From Persephonella sp. (GTDB lineage Bacteria; Aquificota; Aquificia; Aquificales; Hydrogenothermaceae), in contig JALWKR010000162.1 of assembly GCA_027081375.1 (NCBI GenBank), forward strand, positions 1-15,536: 15,536 nt of DNA, read 5' to 3'. Positions 7,201-14,216 of the stretch are shown here, in pieces. Within the stretch, counting starts at the first letter, position 1. Each line of letters begins with the position of its first letter. The notes beneath the pieces were generated by a model. It was not told the DNA's origin. It ran no database searches and saw only the letters and a program-made list of their open reading frames with translations. A program made the translations under genes and the position numbers.

Positions 7201-9193
7201 TACAACAAACATAGGTTCAGACCTTGAATTTAACAGATATAACCGAACATTTAATGGATTAGACCTTAACCTTCAAAAAGAAAAGGATTATAGAGTCCAA
7301 GGCTTTATAACAAAAAATGGACAGGAACAGTTAAAAGAAGAGTTTCAGGGAAAAGGAATATCAGGACCATACTTTTTTAAAAACCCTGTTAGACCTTACT
7401 CTGAAAGAGTATGGATAGAAACAAGAGACAGGTTTAATCCAAATATTATTATAAAAAGGGAAGAGCTTCACAGATTTACAGATTACACAATAAACTATGA
7501 AGAAGGCTTCATTATATTCCACGAGCCTATAAAACAGTACGATGATAACTTTAATCCAAACTACATTGTTACTGTATATGAGACAGATGATCTTCAAGAA
7601 GAAAAGTATACATACGGTCTAAGGGGAGAAAAAAGCTTTTTTAATGGAAAACTTAGATTTGGCGTAACAGGAATAAAAGAAGAACATGTTTTAACAGATA
7701 AAAAGTTGTACGGTGCAGATGTTTTATATGAAACAGATAAACTTAGACTTTTAGGGGAAATATCAAGAACAGAAACAGATAACGATGGAATAGCAGGAAA
7801 GATAGAAGGTAGATATGCATTTAATCAGTACTTCTCTGTAGGTGGATACTATAAAAAAGTTAAGGAAGGTTATCAGAACTTATCTGCAGTAACCGCTGAT
7901 CAAGGATATGAAACATATGGAGCAAATATTACAGCAACAACAAAAGATGGTAAAACTAGATTTACAGCAGAAGGAATAGTAGAAAACAGAGACATAGATA
8001 GGAAAACAGGAAGCTTGATGATAGACCACAAAGTAAACAAAAAGCTCTCATTTACTCTTGGTGGAAGAATTCATAAAGAGACCAACTCTTCAGGTACAGA
8101 TACTAGAGCTTTAGCAGTTGCAGGATTTACATACAAACCAACTGAGAAGCTTTCTCTTTCTTTAAGAAGGGAACAGGCTATAAAAAAAGATATTGCAAGT
8201 GCTTATTACCCAACTAGAACAATAGGAAGAGTTGATTACAGGTTCTCAAACTGGTTTAGTTCTTATCTTCAGTCTGAATATCAGGAAAGAGCAGACAAAG
8301 ATATATCTTTAACAACTTTGGGACTTGAAGGAAGACTAAAGGAAAACACAACAGCTTTTTCAAAATATACTATAGACGATGGAGCAAGTGGCTGGAGAAC
8401 TCAATCTCATATTGGTTTAAACCATCTATTTAAAATAACTGATAAACTAACAGGAGATATATCTGTTGAAAACGTAAATACATTTTCAGGAGACGATACA
8501 GGGGACTACACAGCTTTAGCATTAAGGGGAGCATACTTACAAAATCAAAGATACAAGCTATCAGCAGGATATGAAATAAGATTTGGGGATTTCCAGCCAA
8601 GTCACCTTCTCACCCTTGGGGGCATAACAAAAATAGGAAAGGCTGGAACCCTTCTTTTAAGGGAAAGATACTTTAAAAATGAAAAACAGCAAAATGACCT
8701 TTTACTTGGTTTTGCTTATAGACCTGTTGATAGTGATGTCTGGAACTCATTGTTTAAACTTAGATGGAAGTATGCAAAGGGAGAACTTTATAACAACAAG
8801 TATATAGGCTCTCTACATCTAAATGTTCAGCCTAATAGAAAGCTTAGAACATCATGGCAGTACGCTTTCAAATATACCTCAGGTGGTTCTCTAGGAAGTT
8901 CATTTATAGATCTGTATAGAGGAAGATTTTCATACGATATTACCGACAGAATTGATATAGGTGCCCATGGAGGTGTTCTTTGGGATCACAAAAACAAAAA
9001 CTACTCATATGCTTACGGTCCAGAAATAGGATACACACTGTTTAAGAACTTCTGGATAAGCCTTGGTTACAATGTTCAAGGTTTCCATGACAAAGACTTT
9101 GATGAAGCTAACTACTGGGCAAAAGGTGCTTATCTGAAGTTTAGACTAAAGTTTGACGAAGATTTATTCAAAAAGTTTTTTAACGAAAAATAG
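4283..9193 (+). CDS. Outer-membrane beta-barrel protein with four SPOR domains, an OmpA-domain C-terminal piece and Ig-like domains
   Basis: This is a 1636-residue protein with its own signal peptide (residues 1-21, cleavage near VFGA-EI). Four SPOR domains (septal, denuded-glycan binding in known families) lie at about 24-99, 132-207, 252-330 and 383-462. The first pair starts YSIQ(I/L)GAFS and the second YSILV. Linkers are Lys-rich early and Glu-rich later. Residues about 470-512 are the missing end of an OmpA-like domain: a Gly-rich turn, EPVVENT, GTPDNRRVEITV. Then come a DUF11-like region (about 513-650), a small beta domain (about 660-745), an invasin-like Ig domain (about 751-850, ADGKTPVYV), and from RPWIVVGNLEGG (about 858) a long alternating beta-strand region to the C-terminus, read as a large outer-membrane barrel. 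YPVYGDDSEQYFEARSKNR and FGDYTTN resemble motifs I recall in DUF11/OmpA/barrel fusions elsewhere. Translation is probably coupled to the previous gene through ATGA, with only a weak AGGG 10 nt upstream. Likely role: a peptidoglycan-tethered surface-display or translocation barrel; this is inferred. Confidence 0.85.
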   Translation: MKRVGLTMLGTSLVATNVFGAEIQKVYSIQIGAFSKKENAEKRLENLPKELKKIAFIYLNEDGFYTVRIGKAKNYKDLLKEKALLKRYKIRGFVSKTLIAKEEKREIKVQKVSYKKNKTKIKTEKSPKEMPSSFYSIQLGAFSTEYNALKFIRKLPEEVRNQAFVYKNRKGFYTVRVGKVGNTKLLKPLKAILKRHGFRGFIVKTEVEQKYKVEKENIIVSTKKTVKEKEVVLASSDKIVSKKERIKPKKSTNVYSILVAIATDKEIAKQIADDYAQKFSLKTFIKEKRVGLGKKEYYVYLGEFASQQEARDFMENNLKARYPIELIETYADENVSSFTGETLEVTKSPNIQETLEEEVTLPGIEGSFEEEIKDKSDTSKVSKPTYSILVSKTKNQEESQTLKKSLEAKFPNLKVFVLELITNFKEKEYLVYLGEFSSVEEATKFAHRFGIKTESIDEIEYIEIDDSDLSCGGSGEIIIEEEAKGSLEPVVENTLSPHGTPDNRRVEITVIPFSTSAKEIDLSKYINKGMYILNIWFPRVHYLDNLKDVSLIFKPPKGFSYVLNSAMLNGKHIYPKKVGRYYVVKIPKIKGSDELDFKLQFLVKEKIKLNNMPVFLIAKDQAGHPVKIYGFDKFKNESEEVLKLYNSKDNAKSTFKKKSLITGILYPEKDLIQVEETTDLTIQVPKSARYFLYVNGERVTKSQIGEEIIKGNTKTIKYVGIRLQKGENNVVLKVDGKEYKRKITVSDVVSKLRIHTYPEKPEADGKTPVYVSIELLDKDGVPLKDTTFVEVYVDKGDIWDETTGQWITVGSEPLKVKAYSGKAVVKLSPASSTEERRLKIFYGEIEKEYTVRFYPEKRPWIVVGNLEGGIGIGDTKNNPEQTKMPFKHKDGTRLEGRGSVFAKGSVKDYTVTLRYQTEKPDNVLMNQNIPSTEENQYYPVYGDDSEQYFEARSKNRLFLKVEKDLSYLMFGDYTTNIGSDLEFNRYNRTFNGLDLNLQKEKDYRVQGFITKNGQEQLKEEFQGKGISGPYFFKNPVRPYSERVWIETRDRFNPNIIIKREELHRFTDYTINYEEGFIIFHEPIKQYDDNFNPNYIVTVYETDDLQEEKYTYGLRGEKSFFNGKLRFGVTGIKEEHVLTDKKLYGADVLYETDKLRLLGEISRTETDNDGIAGKIEGRYAFNQYFSVGGYYKKVKEGYQNLSAVTADQGYETYGANITATTKDGKTRFTAEGIVENRDIDRKTGSLMIDHKVNKKLSFTLGGRIHKETNSSGTDTRALAVAGFTYKPTEKLSLSLRREQAIKKDIASAYYPTRTIGRVDYRFSNWFSSYLQSEYQERADKDISLTTLGLEGRLKENTTAFSKYTIDDGASGWRTQSHIGLNHLFKITDKLTGDISVENVNTFSGDDTGDYTALALRGAYLQNQRYKLSAGYEIRFGDFQPSHLLTLGGITKIGKAGTLLLRERYFKNEKQQNDLLLGFAYRPVDSDVWNSLFKLRWKYAKGELYNNKYIGSLHLNVQPNRKLRTSWQYAFKYTSGGSLGSSFIDLYRGRFSYDITDRIDIGAHGGVLWDHKNKNYSYAYGPEIGYTLFKNFWISLGYNVQGFHDKDFDEANYWAKGAYLKFRLKFDEDLFKKFFNEK
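4352..5668 (+). repeat. Four degenerate SPOR-domain coding repeats, in an A-A-B-B arrangement
   Basis: The repeat units are at about 4352-4579, 4676-4903, 5036-5272 and 5429-5668. Units 1 and 2 share YSIQxGAFS, a central LPxE, AFxY and GFYTVRxGK. Units 3 and 4 share YSILV, a KxF core and YxVYLGEF(A/S)SxxEA. Within-pair similarity is clearly higher than between pairs, which suggests two separate duplications or recruitments. Boundaries come from the recurring strand motifs and are accurate to several residues. Confidence 0.8.
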
Positions 9194-9206
9194 GAGCAAA
9201 TGAGGA
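9192..9206 (+). promoter_or_regulatory. Two overlapping Shine-Dalgarno options for the beta-helix gene
   Basis: AGGAG at 9192-9196 overlaps the TAG stop of the barrel gene and lies only 3 nt before the ATG at 9200. GAGGA at 9202-9206 lies 5 nt before the in-frame ATG at 9212. The second spacing is better, so initiation at 9212 (four residues shorter) is a real alternative. Both starts keep the signal peptide. Confidence 0.55.
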
Positions 9207-12200
9207 CTGGGATGAAAATGATCTCAAGAAAATTAAAAGTAAAAGTAGCAATCTTTTTATTTATTCTTTTACCTTTTATAAAGGCAAATGCTATAAACCT
9301 TGATTTTTCAGATAGTACTCTTATCAGTTGTAATCAGTTAGATAATGATCAAGGTAAATACTGTATTTACAATGTAGCATCAGGTGTTTACGCCAAAGTT
9401 ACTTTAGTTAGAGAGTTTAATGCAGATGTAACAGCCTTTGATGATAATAACTACGGAGAAGATAAAGCATTTCAGCCAATAGTTGTTGGAATTGCAAATA
9501 AAAACTGGGGATATGGTGAGTTTAAAATAACTTTTTGGAAAGATTCTTCAGCAACACAGCCACTTTATATTGATCAGGTTCAAGCAACAGCTGTTGATGT
9601 AGATGGAGATGGTGCTGGTAATGAAAAAGAGGGAGCAGGGTTTTTTAATTTTATTTCATACACTATAGAATCAAATACAAATTTGGATAAGGTAGAAGCT
9701 TTAAAAAACAATAATCTTTACAGATTTTCTTCTACAAACTATATAAATCAGTCTGGAATTGACTACACAAAAACAGAAAATATGGTTTCGGTTTTATATA
9801 AAAAAGCTCATACAATTGTATACAGAGCCTATGTTTATAACAACTTAGATTCTGGAAATACAAGTGGACGACTTTTTTCTATATATTTTGGGGATTCCTA
9901 TAATGGTAATCCTTTTCCTAACTGGTCAAATCCACAGACCACAACAGTAGGAGTTAATATCTCAGGAAGAATAATAGAAGACATTAACGGAGATGCTCAA
10001 ATTCAATCAACAGATGTTGGTATAAATGGATTTATTGTAAAAGCTTATATGGATGATGGAGATTCGATTCCAGAAGATACAGAAACAGTTAGATATGATG
10101 AGATAACAGGAGAATATAACGGAGAAAGAGGTTTTTACTCTTTTACAGTACCTATTAACAGAACCTACTGGATAGCTATAAACTCAAAGAATATCTCTGC
10201 TTCAGCAGGGCTCAATTCTGGTTATACAAAAGGGGATATATGGGCAGAACAGACATACGGTGGAAATTATGTGCTTTGTGATACAGATGCAGATTCTTCA
10301 ACAGCTCCTGTTCAACTTACCCAAGGAGGAGCTTGCTTTGGTGGTAGAAACGGAGATAGGTCAGATGGATTCTACGATGGTTCTTACAAGCTTTCTCAAG
10401 CTGAACATTTGGCAAAAATAGATGCAAATACCTCAGATATAACAGGTGTTGATTTTGGATTTTCTTTCAATGTTGTAACAAACATAAATGATCAAGATGA
10501 TGACTCAAATAACAGAAGAACATGTCAAGGTTGTTTTAGACAGTTTATACAAAACGCAAATGCTATCTCAGGTTCAAATACTCTAAGATTTGTTCCTGTT
10601 GTTCCAGCTAATAAAACAGATTATTGGAGCATAACAGTTGATACAAGAATGTCAAGTTCTGATCCTTATTCAACAGATAATACAGAACCTATTTTTAGAA
10701 TAGAAGATTCTGATACTACCATAGACGGAACAGCGTATGATTATAAAAATGGACAAGTACTTGATAAAAATTCTGGTTCATGGGCTGGAGAAGAAGTTGG
10801 TTATATTAATACCTGTTCTACAGGTATATTCTATAAACCTGAACTAGAAATATTCACAAATGCAAGATATCCTAACGATAATAGCGAAAGCGATGTTTGG
10901 AATCCATATAATAACGGAGAAGCTGCATCGATATTTTATGTAACAGGAGATAACTTCACACTTCAGAATATTGCTGCATATGGTGGACATTACGTTGTAT
11001 TTATAGATGACGCCAATAATCCTACAATAAAAGACAACTTTTTAGGTATTCCAGCTTCAGGGCTCCAGGATCCAGGAGAAGGAAAGCGTTCAAATAGAGG
11101 AGTTGCTATTGCAACACAGGACAGCACCAAAACAATAAATGGATTAGTCGAACATAACCTTATAGGTTATACAAGACTTCATGGAATATTTACCCTAAAC
11201 TTTGATGGTCAAAATAATTTCCTTATTACACGAAATAAAATTTCACACCCTAGCATGGGTTGGAATTATGAAAATGGTATAGGTTTAGAAGAAGGAACAC
11301 AAAGGATAAGGGTTTATTGTAACAAGGTAGAAAATTCCTGTGGTGTAGGTATTGAAACGTGGAAATCTACAGGAAAACATATAATAGAGAGTAACTCTGT
11401 TACATTAAGTGGTTTAGCGTGTGCAGAAAATTCTGGTGGAGAAGAAAAAATAGGTATAAGAATAACATCGAGTGACAACATTGTCAGATACAATAAGATA
11501 ACAAGTAATTTAGGTCCTGGTTTAATGGTAGCCTATGACAGTGGAAGAGGATTTTCTCCTAAGAGAAACCTTATATCTAAAAACTACTTCAAAGGAAATA
11601 GCAAAGTAGGAATTGATCTTTTAAAAGATGGTGAAAACTCAGATGGACTTTATACATCAGGTCAATCTGGAGTTACACCAAATAATGGTCAGATAGATTC
11701 AGATATAGGAAATGAAGGTATTGACTATCCAGTATTCACATTGGCAACCTTGTCCAATGGAAACCTTCACTTAGAAGGTTATATAGGAATAAAAGACCGT
11801 AAACTAAAACCACAAGTAGGTGAGACATGGACTATAGAGATATACAAAGCTTATGATGATGGAAACAACAACGGAGAGATAGAACAGGGAGACGGAAAAT
11901 CAGTAGCCCATGGAGAAGGTTACGAGTATATAGGTTCAATAACCCTTACAGATGCAGATTTTGATAGCAATAATAACTTCTCTAAAGATTTGACAGTAAC
12001 GAATCTTAACGTAGGAGAAAAAATCACAGCAATAACAATAGATAGTAACAATAATACATCTGAATTCAGTGCAAATACAGAGGTTTTAAGTAACGCTATT
12101 TACGGATATGTATATCACGACGGATACAATCCTGATAACCAATCTTATACAAAGCCAAATGGTAATAAAGACAATTATGAAAAATGGACTGACAAAACAA

Positions 12201-13666
12201 CAGCTCCAACTGTTTATATAAAACTATGTGATAACAACGGAAATGTTATCAGTGTTAAACAGATTTCAGATGGAAATGGATTTTACAAGTTTGAAAATCT
12301 TCAAAATGGTGATTATACAGTAATAGAAGATACGGACAATGACATAAATAACTGTTCTCCTTCTGACCCTTCCCAGTGGATTTCCACAACACCAAATAGT
12401 GTAAGTGTTACTATAAATGGAAGGTCTATAAATGTAAACTTTGGAGATTTCCATGGTTCTAAAGTATCAGGATTTGTATTTGAGGACAAAGGAGATGGAA
12501 CTGTTTCCTCTTCTGATGCAAATAACGGATTGTTTAATCCATCTATAGAAAAAGGAATAGACAGTGTTGAACTTCAAGTATGTCAAACTGAGGATTGTTC
12601 ATCTGTTTTATCTAATACATTAACAAATGAAAATGGTGAATACGTTATATTTATCCCCCATGACAATGCCTATGAAGGAAATACAATATATCTAGTTGAA
12701 AAAGATAAAACAGGGTACACTTCTACAGGAAATACTAAAGACAACACAGTAGCTTATAAAAATCCTGACAATTCAACTGTAAAAGAAAGAAATATTATTG
12801 ATTTTATAGTTAATTCTGGAAATGTATATTCAAACTATAACTTTGGAGATGTAAAAGCAGTTAATATCCAGCCAGAAAACTCTTATTCAGTTCCATCAGG
12901 TAGTAGCTTAACAATAAAACATACAATAACAGTTAATACTCCTGGTAGTATCGCTGTGTCGTTAAATAGTGATAGAAATCTTGTATACCTTGTTTATAAT
13001 GATGCAAACTGTGATGGTGTTCCAGATGGAAGTCCTATAAATCCTCAAGGTGATAAGTATCTATTAAACAACTCTAATCCCGTTCCAGCAGATACAAATT
13101 ACTGTATTGTTATAAAAACTGTAATTCCTACAGACATTCCTGATGGTTCTGTAGATAAACTGCAGGTAAGTGTATATGAAGACTGGATAAACACAGATAC
13201 AGAAGTATTTGACGACGAAGATTTAGTAAAAGATACAATCACTATATCAACTGAGGAAAATGGTCTTATCTATTTAGAAAAAGCTGTCAAAAATATTTCC
13301 CAAAATGGCAGCTATACAAAAAGAAATCAGGCTAAACCTTGTGAGATTTTAGAGTACAGAATTTCATTTAAGAATATAGGCTCAAGAAAAGTAAAAGAAT
13401 TAGTTATAAGCGACAATATTCCTATTGAAACAAGATTTAACTATGCTTCTTACAATGGAGATGATGTAAAAATAGTGTTTGGAAGTACCAATTTCTCAGG
13501 AAAAGTTTCAGAAAATCCAGATACAGATGGAGTTGTGTTAGAAAATAACACTTTAAAAGTATATGTAAACAAGGTATTAGGAAAAGAGTTTATAGAACCA
13601 GGGGAAGAAGGTTATATACTGTATCAAGTGATAATAAAAGGAAATAGCTGTAAATTAACTCTATAA
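9200..13666 (+). CDS. Secreted right-handed beta-helix exoprotein with SdrD-B-like repeats and a C-terminal DUF11 domain
   Basis: This is a 1488-residue exported protein with a basic n-region and a hydrophobic signal peptide (to about residue 31, KANA-INLDF). Residues 32-250 form an unassigned beta-rich domain. Residues about 251-420 are Cna-B/SdrD-like (VGVNISGRIIEDINGD). A parallel beta-helix follows at about 425-810. It opens with a variant of the motif that precedes such helices (VVTNIND, FRQFIQNANAISGSNTLRFVP, TTIDGTAY) and has asparagine-rich coils. Residues about 835-965 form a cap-like domain ending in ITAITIDSNNNTSEFSAN. Two more SdrD-B-like units lie at about 966-1091 (closing NVNFGDFHG) and 1092-1217 (closing YNFGDV). 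The protein ends in a Ca-loop-containing region (DANCDGVPDG) and a DUF11 unit finishing with EPGEEGYILYQVIIKG. Beta-helices can be carbohydrate-active, but I see no assignable catalytic site, so a structural or adhesive role is equally possible. It is the last operon gene, 6 nt after the barrel gene. An alternative start is 9212. Confidence 0.85.
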   Translation: MRTGMKMISRKLKVKVAIFLFILLPFIKANAINLDFSDSTLISCNQLDNDQGKYCIYNVASGVYAKVTLVREFNADVTAFDDNNYGEDKAFQPIVVGIANKNWGYGEFKITFWKDSSATQPLYIDQVQATAVDVDGDGAGNEKEGAGFFNFISYTIESNTNLDKVEALKNNNLYRFSSTNYINQSGIDYTKTENMVSVLYKKAHTIVYRAYVYNNLDSGNTSGRLFSIYFGDSYNGNPFPNWSNPQTTTVGVNISGRIIEDINGDAQIQSTDVGINGFIVKAYMDDGDSIPEDTETVRYDEITGEYNGERGFYSFTVPINRTYWIAINSKNISASAGLNSGYTKGDIWAEQTYGGNYVLCDTDADSSTAPVQLTQGGACFGGRNGDRSDGFYDGSYKLSQAEHLAKIDANTSDITGVDFGFSFNVVTNINDQDDDSNNRRTCQGCFRQFIQNANAISGSNTLRFVPVVPANKTDYWSITVDTRMSSSDPYSTDNTEPIFRIEDSDTTIDGTAYDYKNGQVLDKNSGSWAGEEVGYINTCSTGIFYKPELEIFTNARYPNDNSESDVWNPYNNGEAASIFYVTGDNFTLQNIAAYGGHYVVFIDDANNPTIKDNFLGIPASGLQDPGEGKRSNRGVAIATQDSTKTINGLVEHNLIGYTRLHGIFTLNFDGQNNFLITRNKISHPSMGWNYENGIGLEEGTQRIRVYCNKVENSCGVGIETWKSTGKHIIESNSVTLSGLACAENSGGEEKIGIRITSSDNIVRYNKITSNLGPGLMVAYDSGRGFSPKRNLISKNYFKGNSKVGIDLLKDGENSDGLYTSGQSGVTPNNGQIDSDIGNEGIDYPVFTLATLSNGNLHLEGYIGIKDRKLKPQVGETWTIEIYKAYDDGNNNGEIEQGDGKSVAHGEGYEYIGSITLTDADFDSNNNFSKDLTVTNLNVGEKITAITIDSNNNTSEFSANTEVLSNAIYGYVYHDGYNPDNQSYTKPNGNKDNYEKWTDKTTAPTVYIKLCDNNGNVISVKQISDGNGFYKFENLQNGDYTVIEDTDNDINNCSPSDPSQWISTTPNSVSVTINGRSINVNFGDFHGSKVSGFVFEDKGDGTVSSSDANNGLFNPSIEKGIDSVELQVCQTEDCSSVLSNTLTNENGEYVIFIPHDNAYEGNTIYLVEKDKTGYTSTGNTKDNTVAYKNPDNSTVKERNIIDFIVNSGNVYSNYNFGDVKAVNIQPENSYSVPSGSSLTIKHTITVNTPGSIAVSLNSDRNLVYLVYNDANCDGVPDGSPINPQGDKYLLNNSNPVPADTNYCIVIKTVIPTDIPDGSVDKLQVSVYEDWINTDTEVFDDEDLVKDTITISTEENGLIYLEKAVKNISQNGSYTKRNQAKPCEILEYRISFKNIGSRKVKELVISDNIPIETRFNYASYNGDDVKIVFGSTNFSGKVSENPDTDGVVLENNTLKVYVNKVLGKEFIEPGEEGYILYQVIIKGNSCKLTL

Positions 13667-13670
13667 CAAA

Positions 13671-13700
13671 ATCAGGTGGCTACTTCGTTAGCTGCCTGAT
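13671..13700. terminator. Hairpin between convergent genes; terminator for dtd and possibly for the operon
   Basis: ATCAGGTGGCTA (13671-13682) pairs with TAGCTGCCTGAT (13689-13700) as a 12-bp stem with two internal G-U pairs and a 6-nt loop (CTTCGT). On the minus strand the stem is followed by TTTGTT, a fair U-tract, 4 nt after the dtd stop. On the plus strand it is followed by AATATTACAG, so it is a poor intrinsic terminator for the operon. It fills nearly all of the 38-nt convergent gap. Confidence 0.75.
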
Positions 13701-13704
13701 AATA

Positions 13705-14148
13705 TTACAGTTCCTTTGAGTTTATAATAAACGTTACAGGACCGTCATTTTCTATAAACACCTTCATATGTGCAGCAAAAATGCCTGTTTCAACAGGAAC
13801 ATATTTCCTAAGTTCTTCCACAAATTCTTCATAAAGTTTTTTTGCTTTTTCAGGTTCTTCTGCATTATCAAAAGAAGGTCTTCTCCCTTTCTTAACATTA
13901 CCTACCAAAGTAAACTGAGATATAACAAGAGCTTCCCCTTTTACGTCTATAAGGGATAAATTCATTTTTCCATTTTCATCTTCAAAAATTCTTAAATAAG
14001 GTATTTTTTTTATAAGTTTTTTAATATCCTCTTGTGTGTCCCCTTTTTCTACTCCAAGAAGAATATTTATTCCTTTTCCTATTTTTCCTACAATTTTCCC
14101 GTCAACCTCAACCCACGATTTATTTACTCTCTGTAAAACTGCTATCAT
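13705..14148 (-). CDS. dtd: D-aminoacyl-tRNA deacylase (DTD)
   Basis: This cytoplasmic proofreading enzyme hydrolyses D-amino acids (for example D-Tyr) and glycine mischarged on tRNA. The 147 residues match the usual DTD length of about 145. The N-terminus MIAVLQRV is typical. SQFTL (77-81) carries the active-site threonine T80, followed by the GRRPSF segment. The cross-subunit Gly-cisPro motif, GPVT, is at 136-139 in NDGPVTF near the C-terminus. All signature motifs are intact. The start is set by AGAGG (minus strand, 14154-14158) 5 nt before the ATG. The gene is divergent from the nfeD-type gene, with 68 nt between starts, and convergent with the surface-protein operon. It appears to be an ordinary housekeeping gene unrelated to its neighbours. 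Confidence 0.97.
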   Translation of the reverse strand: MIAVLQRVNKSWVEVDGKIVGKIGKGINILLGVEKGDTQEDIKKLIKKIPYLRIFEDENGKMNLSLIDVKGEALVISQFTLVGNVKKGRRPSFDNAEEPEKAKKLYEEFVEELRKYVPVETGIFAAHMKVFIENDGPVTFIINSKEL

Positions 14149-14204
14149 TTTTACCTCTAAGTGCTGTTTTTAACAAAATATTTTACACAGATGTTTTTTT
14201 ATAT
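14149..14204. promoter_or_regulatory. Divergent promoter region between dtd and the nfeD-type gene
   Basis: The two start codons are only 68 nt apart and point away from each other, so promoters for both genes should lie here unless one reaches into the neighbouring coding sequence. The stretch is A/T-rich. TAAAAT on the minus strand and TATTTT on the plus strand are possible -10 elements, but neither has a convincing -35. Confidence 0.35.
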
Positions 14205-14210
14205 GGAGGA
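14205..14210 (+). promoter_or_regulatory. Strong ribosome binding site that fixes the nfeD-type start
   Basis: GGAGGA lies 6 nt before the ATG at 14217. The frame stays open 5' to an ATG at 14034, but that extension is antisense to dtd, has no such site and would bury the signal peptide. Confidence 0.88.
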
Positions 14211-14216
14211 ATATTT

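Noticed and set aside
13768..13959. Plus-strand open frame of 63 codons opposite dtd
   Set aside because: It is the shadow of an intact dtd gene; its Phe/Lys-rich product resembles nothing.
14034..14216. A 61-codon N-terminal extension of the nfeD-type gene starting at ATG 14034
   Set aside because: Most of it is antisense to dtd, it lacks a ribosome binding site, and it would place the signal peptide internally. The ATG at 14217 has GGAGGA at ideal spacing.
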